Positions 37,361-47,518 of a stretch of 64,000 nt of DNA are shown here, in pieces; position 1 is the first letter of the stretch, and each line of letters opens with the position of its first letter. The translations under genes and the position numbers were made by a program. Source of the DNA: Oehlia diaphana. Its lineage: Eukaryota > Glomeromycota > Glomeromycetes > Glomerales > Glomeraceae. The stretch is from assembly GCA_003833135.1 (NCBI GenBank), contig QZLH01000001.1, positions 188,967 to 252,966 on the forward strand. The letters are read 5' to 3'. Below the pieces are notes generated by a model. It saw only the letters and a list, made by a program, of their open reading frames with translations. It searched no databases and was not told where the DNA came from.

Positions 37361-38372
37361 AATAATTGCAAAACTTCAATATATATCATCGTAAATCCCT
37401 TTCCTTTTTTTTTTTAATAACAACTTGTATTAATAATTATTATAGCAATTTATTTTTTTAGAATATTTATAATGTATTCTCATTAGCTTTTAATAGCCTA
37501 ATAGAAAAATTCATTTACATACGCTCCATCCCTCTGTTTTTGAATTTATAACCTCTTCCTGTATAGCATAAAACCGAAAATTCATTTTTTTTTTTTACTA
37601 TTCTCTTCAAATCATTCGTCTGATCGCAAAGATCCATGACGGTATATACGTTATATGAATATATTTTGCATATTATTTATTTAGAAAAATAATTTTATTC
37701 ATTTTCGTTAATGTGGGATTTATCAAGTCACAGTTGACAATAATTTGACTGCGTTACGTTATTTATATAGAATATTATTTTAATAAATTATTTATTAATC
37801 AGCTACTTTATTATATCTTTATCGTTCGCCTTTTATAACAAACTGATTATAATGATCCTAGTGATCCTAGAAATTACTCATACATAACAAGTATACGCGA
37901 ATTCCGATTTTATTGGATGACGATCGCAGTATGCAGTATTGAATAATCGATCAAAAGTTTGGCTTGAGATTATTGCACGGATTAAACTGATGTTCTCTTG
38001 TTGATAGGTAGCATCTTGTTATGAGCCGAGTTGATCTGATTTTTCGTAATGCGGTCATATTAACGTTCCAAAATCAACTCTTAGACACACTGCAAATCAT
38101 ATAAAAAGGTGATACCTTAGTTAGTAAGCCCTTTAAACGAAGCTACAGACTAGAACATATGAATCGAAAAAAAATAATAATCATCTTATTATATATACCA
38201 AATCTTATCAGTTTAGGTTAAAGGTCTACACCCCCACCGGATGTTCGATAATCACCTCATCACCTCATTTCACAAAATCACGTGTCAGTTCTAATTTCGA
38301 CGTAGAAAATCATGACTGTTTGTAATTTAACAACAAAATTATTCTCGTTTCACTCAAACAGAATCCATAAAT
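37361..38372. other. Intergenic, 5' flank of the SAM-like pseudogene
   Basis: No gene. Contains poly-T tracts and, at 38015-38115, the promoter-like block listed separately. Confidence 0.5.
38015..38115 (+). promoter_or_regulatory. Promoter-like block of the SAM-like pseudogene
   Basis: Contains gatttttcg, gttccaaaatca, agacacactgcaaatc and a TATA-like catataaaaa (about 38097-38106), in the same order as at 11660-11760. It lies about 260 bp upstream of the ATG at 38373. Conservation at two unlinked places suggests either a functional core promoter or a duplicated segment. Confidence 0.4.
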
Positions 38373-38657
38373 ATGTTTAACATATTCACACCTGCTTCTA
38401 CTACTTCTTCCGCTTCTTTAAACACTGCAAATGGAAATGACTCTCCAATGTTAACTGAAGAGATTAAAAAATATAACACGAACGATCTTGTCGACTTATT
38501 AAAAGAAAACTTGAAACTTGACGAATATTATTCGCGATAAAAAAGTCACCAGTCGCGTTTTTTTAAGTTGACCGAAAGCAAGTTAGAAAAATGGGGAATC
38601 CCAAGTGGTTCAGCCTTAGCCATTGTAGACTTGATTAGTGAACTCAAAAGATATTGA
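38373..38657 (+). pseudogene. SAM-like domain protein fragment
   Basis: From ATG 38373 the protein starts MFNIFTPASTTSSASLNTAN, then MLTEEIKKYNTNDLVDLLKE-NLKLDE. After a frame change the piece IIRDKKVTSRVF is readable, and after a second one FKLTESKLEKWGIPSGSALA followed by IVDLISELKRY and a stop. This is the order of the SAM-like (sterile alpha motif) helical domain found at the N-terminus of many Rhizophagus proteins, in which NLKL-x-D and KLxxWGxPxGxA are typical. Two small frameshifts break it. The C-terminal part expected after the domain is not found; 39150-39380 (LRSEDLDEIINQYKVQLRSI...) may be a leftover exon. Confidence 0.65.
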
Positions 38658-41600
38658 GGGTAAGCACCTTCCAAACATATTCTGCGAACGTTGATAGCGA
38701 CTTATACCATTTGCTTCCATTATATAGAGTCTCCTAGTAAACGGATTAAAGTTGAGGATGCCGAGAATATTAAAGTTTAGTCCCGTTTCTTTTTGATCAT
38801 GTTTTTGGGCATTATACAATACCCTACGTCTGTATGGACCTGTCCGTTTGTGTGGACCCCTGCAGCCGATGTTTGGAAAGAGGGCCTTGCACGCCTACTA
38901 GGAATTACGTTGTAAACCTTCTAGTAAATTCGTGTGACATGCTCTTTCCGTGCCAATGCCATTTTTTTGTTCTCTTATGTTTTAAATCAAGAATATGTTT
39001 AATTAGAATTAAGCAGTGATTCGTTACCTTATTTTTTCATCATATTAACAATTATTCTGACTTTCTATAGATGAGTATTCCAGACGGACTTTCTTAATAC
39101 TTTTATAGAGCGAATTTTGATAATTGGGCTTTCATTGATTGTCAGCAAAGGTGTGTGAACGTCTAAGATCAGAAGACCTTGATGAAATTATTAATCAATA
39201 TAAAGTCCAACTTCGTTCGATAAGCGCAAGTCCATGGGCGCTCCAAAGAGTAAGGAACAAATCTACCAAAAGCGCCGAGGCTACATTCAAGCGTAAAGAC
39301 ATCGCCTCACAGATTATTGGTCTTGTTTACGAGATTATGGGTGTCATTTGTATCAGCCTATTTAATGAATTAGCTTTTATGAACGATAAGCACATTATAT
39401 ATATAAATTGAAAGTTTGGAACATACCCGTATATCTAATCTTTCGAAAAACGAATGCGAAAGGGTTTTTCTACGGTGATACTGGGGTAGTTTTTATTCGA
39501 TATACTGCGCACTGTATCTCAGCATGTCATGTGACGATAATGTGATAGAAATAATACTGCGCTGATTGGCACATGACAATGATCACGATTTCTCGGCGAA
39601 TATCAAATGTGCGGAAAGAATCAAGAAAGGTAATACCGATTTACCTTTGAGCATCAATAGAACCGGGAAAATGATTAGCATTGTGATGGCGATTTTCTAG
39701 AGTCAAGTCAAGAAATCAAACAAACTAACTTCGCTATTACTTTGCGGAATATACTCATTTGATTGATTGTTGATATTGTTGATGTTAATAGTGGTAAGTT
39801 TGAATATTTCTTTTGATCCTTTTTTGCTTTACTTACACAAGGCGGATAAAAGGATTCACTAAATTAGTCCTCACCTTTTATAAGATTTGTAGTGCGTTTA
39901 AGGATCAATTTTTAGAATAAATCTTTGGGGGAAATTACGTTTTTATGATTTATCACGAAAATCAGATCAACAGATACTTCTTAAAATCATAATAGACACT
40001 GTGATCGTGTCCCTGGATCAACAAAGGGATATTCTATTATTAATACATGCAAAAAGCTGACCTGTTCCCGTGATACATGGCGATTGATACGCACATTTAT
40101 TAAAGATCCATCAAATCGAAAAAATATATTAGCATTTTGGTATACACGTTTCACACAATGGAATTATTCAAATATTTGCAAATGTAAAGCCTCGCTTTAT
40201 TAAAAATAAGACAAATCGGAATCGTTTGTTTTAGCAACCCTCTTTGACATGCTACAATCGCGTTATTTCTTGCGACTAGATCAATAACTACATAAAACGC
40301 ACGGTTACATGATAGAATATTTCTATTTATGCTAAGGAGTATCAGCCCCCGCATCACTACCATCTTCATCGCCACAAGTTCTCAAACCCTTCATTAAGGG
40401 CTTTAAATCGTTTGTAATTAACTAACTTTATTGCCTTCGTCATAGTCATAAGTCATCGACATCAGATCCGGTATTAGAAGGTGGCTTTTTTAGCATTCCT
40501 TTCACGATTTAGCCTTCTGGTGTGAACACTATGTTCTAAAGGGTTTCTTTGATGCAAAAGGTTGATTGTATACATCATATCAATTTGGGATATCTAAATG
40601 CAACATGTTACTACATTAGCATGATAATTTATAAATTATCGTTCACACCTGGAATTATGAAACGCTTACATTGGACTACAAGATTAGTTTTATTTGAATC
40701 CGGATTACTAAAATGCACTCTGATCTTCCTTCGTTTCGTTCTGGATAATTACTGATTAAAATTAAAAAAAGTGACATATTATATAATTATAGATTTATTA
40801 TAAAGTTAACTGCTTATTGGATTTAATAACCAATTAAATTTTAATATTTATAAATTATGTGATTTTATTAAGTGTTTTAATAACATAATTTTTTAGGTTT
40901 TATTCAGTATCTGAAAATTTTCTAGAGTCCTGATAGAATTTTGCTTTAATAGTTAAATGAAAAGTAAGATTTAATGATTTTTTTTGGCAATTTATTATTT
41001 TTTCTTTATTTTATTTTTTTTTTACTTTTTTTTTCTTTTATGTTATTTTATTTTTTATTTTTTATTTTATTTTATTTATATCATTTTGTTTATTATTATT
41101 TTTTCCATTTTTTTTTTATAATTTTTTTATTATTTAATTTATTTGTTATTAAAATATACATTTCTTTAGTTTTTAATTAATAATTCTTAAAATATTTATA
41201 AATTAAATTTTTATTGTTAAAAATCTATAACTAATTGTAAATAAATAGAAATAAAAAAAATTGATTTTTAATTATTTATTAAGTTTTTTTTAAAAAAAAT
41301 TTACCCTCAATATAAGTGATGTTTTTTTATTGATTAGATAATAGAATTGTATTCAAATTATTATAATAATAGGGTATTTCTAAATGTTTCTAGTTAATAT
41401 CTAAAATAGCATAAAAAATTTTTTTATTTATTTATTCTAATTTTAAAACTAAAATAAAAAGCAATTAAATTACTTGTTTTAAATAACTCTTTCTAATTTC
41501 TTTAAAATTAAGTTAAAATAATAAATTTATTGATACTACTTTCTTTCTAAAATAATAAACATCAAAGAAAATATAAAAAAAAATATTTAAAACAATCCAA

Positions 41601-41802
41601 GGCTAAGAAACTAAAGTCATAAGAAAAGAAAGAAATAACTAAAATTTTATATTATAATATTTATAAATCATATGATTTATAAATATTATAATTTGATTAA
41701 TTGTTAAGTTTAACAAGAAAAAAAAAGATAAAATGGTAAACTTGTAATAAACTATTATATATGTATGTATATCCAAGTATTTCTTCAGAACTAGAATTAT
41801 AA
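38658..41802. other. Intergenic; mixed older sequence, then T-rich
   Basis: 38822-38905 is related to the 135-bp repeat at 30331. 39150-39411 has an acceptor-like cag and an open frame (RLRSEDLDEIINQYKVQLRS...), possibly an orphan exon. 39400-40540 has moderate GC but no recognisable protein or RNA. 40750-41750 is very T/A-rich; its open frame at 40974-41180 is a T-run artefact. Confidence 0.45.
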
Positions 41803-41804
41803 TA

Positions 41805-43132
41805 CACTGGCCTACAAAAAGTATTCAGATTTTCATCATATGATTTTACGTCCCTATGTTATGATCAGTGATTTCTTCCTATCGCATATATAAATAAAGG
41901 AGATAACAAAATATTTATTTTTCACTCTTCTTCTAGTTTTAAATGCGTAGAAACAAAGTTTTAAAGTCTCACCAGGAACAAATTATTGGCGTATATCTTA
42001 GTGGTATCAGACAAAGAGTTATTTCTACTCAGTTTGGTATTCTGACCAGTACTGTAAATGATAATATAAAAAAGTATAAAGAAACAGGTTCTACAGAACC
42101 TAAGAAATGTTCTAGAAGACTAAAAGTTCTCACTGAACGTGATATTTGAGCTTTAAAATGTATTATTTGAACTGACCAGTTTTCTCATCTAGGTGATATG
42201 ACAAATAAGCTAAATACCAGTCTTGACACAACTTTGCACCATAATACAGTCAGAAGTTACTTTCATGGTAAAGGTCTTAGAAGTTATACTGCCTGAAAAA
42301 AACCTCATTTAACCACAAAACATTGAACTGACCGTTTGAGATAATGCAAAGAAAAAAAAAATTGGATAGAGGAGTGGAAACAAGTGGTATGGTCAGATGA
42401 GTCAAGATTTGCTCTTTTTCAATCAGATGGTTGAACAAAAGTATAAAGAAATCCCAGAGAAACATATAATAAAAATTGTATTCAACCTACAGTTAAGTTT
42501 GGGAGAGGATCAGCAATGTTTTGGGGGTATTTTGGTTGGTATGGAGTTGGTCCTTTGGTTGTGATGAAGGGAAATATGGATTCTGATGAATATGTTAATA
42601 TTCTGGCTAACCATTTTATACCATGGGTTGACAATTACCCTAACTCCATTTTTCAACAAGATGGAATATCTTGTTATACTTCAATTTACAGTGTTTAGTG
42701 AATGAGAACATATAGTATTCTGATTTTAAACTGGATAGCACAGAGCTCTGATCTAAATCTAATCAAAAATCTGTAGAACTATTTGGATTATCAGGTTCAT
42801 AAAAGAAAGCCTTTGCCTAAGTCTAAACAGGAGTTAATTGGGGCAGTACAAGAGGAATGGTGAAAAATCACTATTGAAACATGCCATAGCCTAATTTTAA
42901 GTATGCCTAATTGGGTTAAAGCAGTAATTAAAGCCAAAGGTGGCCATACTAAATATTAATTTTTTAGCTATAATATTTTTCATATAATAACTTTATATTT
43001 TATATTTTAATATAATAAAACTTATTTATCAATTAATAAGTACAAAAAAATTTTTATATGTACAAAAATTATAAATTTTACATATAAATTTTATAAATAA
43101 AAAAAAATCTGAATACTTTTTGTAGGCCAGTG
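41805..43132 (+). mobile_element. Full-length Tc1/mariner element, 1328 bp
   Basis: 29-bp terminal inverted repeats are identical at 41805-41833 and 43104-43132 (outer bases CACTGGCCTACAAAAAGTAT). Both sides carry TA (41803-41804 and 43133-43134), the target duplication of this superfamily. The element holds a single transposase frame, now broken by stops. Perfect terminal repeats beside a ruined gene suggest that it either died recently or was inactivated by a mutator rather than by slow drift. Confidence 0.92.
41943..42959 (+). pseudogene. Tc1-type transposase with 11 in-frame stops, no indels
   Basis: One frame runs 338 codons from ATG 41943 to TAA 42957-42959, a normal length for Tc1 transposases. 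The N-terminus has the two helix-turn-helix region (IISGIRQRVIS-like: YLSGIRQRVISTQFGILTST). The DDE triad is visible as VVWSDESRF (first Asp), IFQQDGISCYTS (second Asp) and AQSSDLNLIKNL, where the family normally has NPIEN; the catalytic Glu is Lys. Eleven stops interrupt it: seven TGA, two TAA, two TAG. Several fall where the family has Trp (before CKEK, after KV, in NL-NYL) or where CGA Arg is likely (TERDI-, IRT-like CII-TD). All are explained by C-to-T or G-to-A changes. It cannot make an active enzyme. Confidence 0.9.
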
Positions 43133-43134
43133 TA

Positions 43135-43663
43135 ATACTGGCTACTTTCTAAAAAAAAAAATATACTGACTAGTACTATCTAAAAAATAACTGATTTTAA
43201 AATTTTTAAATTTAGCTGAATTTGCTCTTTCTCTATTAGTTGTTATAGATGTATCTGGAATACTTGTAAAATAGTATCTGACTAACTAAGTTAAAAAAAG
43301 AGTAATGTCAGCCATCATGAAAAATGCATTATATGATTTAGATGTCAATATTATAAAAATTTTTACATCTCTACAATTATCTCTCATATATTAAAGTAAA
43401 AGTAACTAATAAAATATTGTGAACATTATCCAAATCCATCGGTGATACGTCACACATAATGAGATAAGCCATGGGTATCTAATAAAAACTTCATCTCTAA
43501 GGCATCGATAAATTTATGGAATAACAAGTATGTACAAAATTATGGATGTGTAACTGTTTGGTATCAGAGATAAACGAAATGTTTTATTTTATCTTTTGTA
43601 TACCATACGTTATTTACTTTAAAATTAAAAATTTTTCTTACCTTAAAATTTTAAAATTTTATT
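43135..43663. other. Spacer upstream of the kinase pseudogene
   Basis: No gene or repeat boundary seen; AT-rich 5' flank. Confidence 0.45.
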
Positions 43664-45739
43664 ATGACTACTATAAGACAAGAATTTGTTTTTGCTGCAA
43701 TTCAAAGAGTTGATGCATTAACAGATTTTTACATTCGCAATAACGTAATAAAATGATATGAGTTTATAAAACAAACAATTCTTGATGATGAATCACTTAC
43801 AGTAGATGAAAAGCAAAAGCAATAAAATTTATAACAAAAGATTAAAATTTTAAGTAAGGCTGGGCAAAAAAAAAATTTAGATTCTCATGACCCGGCCAGG
43901 TCGGTTATTTGAAAAATGGAAATTTTTTTTTATAGTAAAAAACTTTTATCACGTGATTATAGTTTTTGGGCAATATGCGTAAAAAAATTTCACATGTGAA
44001 AAAATTTTACATACAGTATATAAAAAAAAATGCCGGCCGGCCGGGTCATTTTTAAAATTTTTTTGTCACGAGAATCTAAAATTTTTTTTTGCCCGGCCTA
44101 ATAAAGGAACAAAAAGATTATGCGAGAATTGTTCTTTGGAATGTTTGGCTACATTATATTGTGAACATTGCGTCCCGAGCTTATTTAAAAAATAATTTTT
44201 CAAATTGGACATCTGGAAATAATAATGTTGATTATTTAATACAAAAATATCAAATGGAATCATTTCGCCCAAATAACATAATTGAATGGATACCATACAA
44301 TAATTTACAAAATATTAAATATAGGGCCCAGAGGTGGATGCTCAGAAATTTATTCAGCAAATTGGATCGATGGAAAATACATTAAATGGAACTCCAAAAA
44401 ACAACAATTAAAAAGAACAGGAACATTTGAAGTAATACTTAAAAAATTGGAAAATATTGAAAATGCTAATAGAAGCTGGTTTGAAGAGGTAATAACTTTA
44501 ATAAAAATCTAATTTATAAATTTAAATGTGTAATACATTGTTTTTAAAATTTTTTTATAGGCAAAATCACATTTAACATTAAGTAACAAATATGGAGAAT
44601 TTGTCAGATGTTATGGTTTAACTCAAGATCCAATAAATAAAGTTTATATTGTAATGCGTTTAATGGATATAGATTTAAGAAAATATTTAGAGTATCAACG
44701 TACATGGAAAGAAAAAATAAATGTAGCTTATGGTATAATTTATGCACTTTATGGAATTCATTATGATGGAGCTGTTCATCGAGATTTGCATTCTGGAAAT
44801 ATTTTATGTTCACAATATAATGATTTTTGGTATATACTGTAGGTGATTTTGGATTTTGTGGACCTGCTGATAAACCATTAAAAAGTATATATGGAAATCT
44901 TCCTTATATAGCACCCGAGGTCATATTTGGAAAAGAATAAACTTTTGCATCTGATATTTATAGTTTTGGTATACTTATGTGGGAAATTTCATCAGGACCT
45001 TTTAATACTTACGAACATAATTATGATCTTGCAATGAAAATAGTTAATGGTATGAGACCAAAAATTGGATCAGGAGTTCCATCAAAATATAAAGAAATAA
45101 TGAAACAATGCTGGGCCAATCCATCAAAAAGACCTGATGCGGCTACTCTTTTCGATGAAATTCAAAAAATGCGGGAAGATTCATACAATAATGATAATAC
45201 AAATGAATTTAATACTTTAGAATATAATTCTTCTCAAATTTCTCAAGCCAATTCAAGTTCAAGTTCTAATCTACATTCATTATCAACTAGTAAACTTTAT
45301 CAATTCGGAAATTTACCAGAACCAAGAAATGCGACTGAGGGTAAGTTATGAATACAGGATAGCTTATTTGCTGTAAAATAAATATTAATTCTTTATTATT
45401 AATACCGATTTAAATAAATAGAAGAACAAGAAGGTAAATTACAGTATAATTACTGTTTATACCTTTTCTAATTAACTTATTTTTAATAGCATTTCATAGC
45501 AAACCTTATGATTTTAATATACCCGATAATAGTAAGTATATAATATAAATGGTATATAATATGTTCATATTCTTAAAAAAAAGGTACGTTATTTATACTA
45601 ATATTCTAAATTAGTCGATAGTTTGTTGTCAAGCGATCAAGATGAACTTGGATTTTCTGTAGATATTAAGGAGATAAAAGTAACGAAACTGAAGATAAAA
45701 ATAATGAAATTAAAGATAATAGTAATTAAAATTGGATAA
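43664..45739 (+). pseudogene. Protein kinase pseudogene interrupted by a MITE
   Basis: The gene starts MTTIRQEFVFAAIQRVDALT at 43664. A stop and frame changes follow, then the MITE at 43857-44099, then NKGTKRLCENCSLECLATLY. Next come RAYLKNNFSNWTSGNNN, IIEWIPYNNLQNIKY and, after a frameshift, GGCSEIYSANWIDGKY (Gly-rich loop), VILKKLEN (beta3 Lys) and a GT donor after SWFEE (44488). Exon 2 starts at 44561: AVHRDLHSGNILCS (HRD loop intact), then after a frameshift GDFGFCGPADKP (DFG), LPYIAPE, an in-frame TAA in GKE-TFASDIYSFG, and QCWANPSKRPD. Short 3' exons follow at 45422-45433, about 45490-45530 and 45614-45739. The kinase residues were all functional before decay, unlike the copy at 18910. 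At least four frame changes plus stops make it non-functional. Confidence 0.8.
43857..44099. mobile_element. MITE of 243 bp inside the kinase pseudogene
   Basis: Left end AGGCTGGGC followed by ten A and TTTAGATTCTCATGAC; the right end on the other strand reads AGGCCGGGC followed by nine A and TTTTAGATTCTCGTGAC. Inside both ends are ccggcc motifs, and the centre has an A/T-rich imperfect palindrome. It lies between the first kinase segment and the CENC segment, in coding sequence. No clear target duplication was found. Confidence 0.8.
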
Positions 45740-46055
45740 ATAAATCTTGTGATGTTACTTAGCAGATTGTTAGTAAATTTTTTTAATTTCTTTCATATTT
45801 TTTATTTATGGAATAATTTATGTTTGTGAAAATTTTGTGTTATTATATTTTCAATTTTTTTTATTTATGATAATTATAGCATTTAATACAGAATCTCAAG
45901 CTATAGTCGGGATCAGCAAAAATTTGAAATCATATGAAAGCGCGATTATTATGCGAAACATTTTTTCTTCAATCCTAAAATTTCATTTATTTCCGATAAA
46001 TTTAATTTTGATGAATTAAAAAATTTCGTCAAATATAATTAGAAAATGTCAAAAA
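45740..46055. other. Spacer after the kinase pseudogene
   Basis: AT-rich, no gene. The frame at 45837-46019 has no support. Confidence 0.4.
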
Positions 46056-46181
46056 ATCACCGCGCGGTGATCATCACCGCACCAGCATTAGCGAATATTA
46101 GTGGGCGGAGTTTCATGACATTTTTAATTCTACCCGAAATTATACTCTAATTCTGGTAAGGTGACAATCACCAGCGGTGAT
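46056..46181. mobile_element. Small MITE (126 bp) with palindromic ends
   Basis: The left end ATCACCGCGCGGTGATCATC continues ACC; the right end on the minus strand reads ATCACCGCTGGTGATTGTC and then ACC. Each end is itself a near-perfect palindrome (TCACCGCGCGGTGA on the left). The inside is non-coding. A target duplication is not evident. Confidence 0.6.
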
Positions 46182-46282
46182 ATTTAGCAACACTCAATTA
46201 ATCTCATTTCATATAAAATAATAACTTTAATAAAATTAAACTGTGTATAAAAAAATTTGAATTATTGGTAAAACAAACACTA

Positions 46283-46918
46283 TTATTCTCTTAATGTGAT
46301 AGCAGTATTAATAGCCGAACAAGTAGCATCAAAAAATTTTTCTACTAATCCCTCCGTGTCTGGAGTGCTCCTGAAATCAAACACATTAAACTCTCCAATT
46401 ATGTTTTTAAATTCACTAATCATCGTTTTGGTTAATTCCGTAATCTCCCCGAAAAAGTAAGAAATTTTTGCCGACTGCATTTCTCCTAGTACACCTTCTG
46501 CAGTTAGACCATTTGGGTCTCCATCCGGATAACTATCATCCGTATAAGTAAAACGACGGCCATGTGGCGGACAGTCACCGATGTGTAAAAGGACGCGGAT
46601 ATCATTTCTCCATGTCATTCTAGATACGGCTGCGTCAAGACCGCCTAAGACATCTTCTGGAGTATCTCCACCGCCTGTAGCAGAAACGCTCGATAAGCTA
46701 CTTTTGAAATTTTCGGGAGAATTGGTGAAGTCAAAAATCTGCAAGCGATTTGAGCCATCACAATGATCACGGTAACCACAGAAACCGATTCGAATTCTAA
46801 TTGCTGGTTCCATATTTGCCATGTAATCTACCACTATTTTGATAGACTTCTTGACACCTTCAATGTAGTTTCCCATAGAACCAGTGCAGTCCATAACGAA
46901 GCAAAGGTCAACTTCCAT
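46283..46918 (-). CDS. Stand-alone von Willebrand factor A domain protein (211 aa)
   Basis: An intronless frame encodes a single VWA domain over its whole length. The MIDAS metal site is complete: D10-x-T12-x-S14 in FVMDCTGSMG, Thr86 in GGGDTPEDV and Asp115 in LHIGDCPPHG. The GGGDTPEDVLGGL box resembles VWA domains of the Dictyostelium alpha-kinase vwkA and its fungal relatives, which carry a kinase domain after the VWA part. Here the protein stops directly after the domain (AINTAITLRE) and no alpha-kinase is seen downstream, so it may be a binding module split from a kinase. No signal peptide is seen; it is probably cytosolic. The protein likely binds a partner through Mg2+. Start at the first Met, just before the first beta strand. 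Confidence 0.88.
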   Translation of the reverse strand: MEVDLCFVMDCTGSMGNYIEGVKKSIKIVVDYMANMEPAIRIRIGFCGYRDHCDGSNRLQIFDFTNSPENFKSSLSSVSATGGGDTPEDVLGGLDAAVSRMTWRNDIRVLLHIGDCPPHGRRFTYTDDSYPDGDPNGLTAEGVLGEMQSAKISYFFGEITELTKTMISEFKNIIGEFNVFDFRSTPDTEGLVEKFFDATCSAINTAITLRE

Positions 46919-47518
46919 TTGAGCGTTTGATGTACAATATAATTTTCTTCGAAATATTATAAATATTTGATCTATTAAACCATAACAATGGAAATACGTC
47001 TTTAAGTTAATAAAACTTTAACGAGCGAAATTCAGTAAAAATAATCAATTAAAACAGAAATTAAAAACCTATTGAAATATTACTTCTTGAAAGCTGTACA
47101 AAACAATAGATATCAAAGAAAGTGCGTTTATATAACATGCACATAACGAAATTTTTTTTTTTTGTACACCATTCTTTTTTTATGATTGATGAAATTGGAT
47201 AAGGCTATATTTAAAATGGAATAAAAGGAGAGTAAAAGTGGTTTTGAAATAATGAAACAAAACCTGTTAATTCAGGATCATTTTCACACATTTTCACACG
47301 GTATATGAATTATGACGCACGTATGTATGAATGACAAAAATCAAAAAAAAAATCAAACCTGTTATTTGACCTGTTGAATATGTGATAAAATTTTAATCAT
47401 CACATTACTTTATAAATGAGTGAATGATTATTTTTTTTTTTTTAAAAAAAAAGAAAATTTTCATAAAAAATAAAAGTTGAAAATTTATAATTAATTAGAC
47501 GAATATTTTTCGTTAAAA
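46919..47518. promoter_or_regulatory. Divergent intergenic region of the VWA and coiled-coil genes
   Basis: 600 bp between two genes transcribed away from each other, so it should hold both promoters. AT-rich, with poly-A near the coiled-coil gene start. No specific site is recognised. Confidence 0.4.

Noticed and set aside
40974..41180. 68-codon open frame
   Set aside because: Pure T-rich sequence giving Phe/Leu/Tyr runs; no coding signal.
46030..46190. GC-rich palindromes considered as an rRNA or tRNA fragment
   Set aside because: No cloverleaf or conserved RNA box; the pieces pair as terminal repeats of a small MITE.
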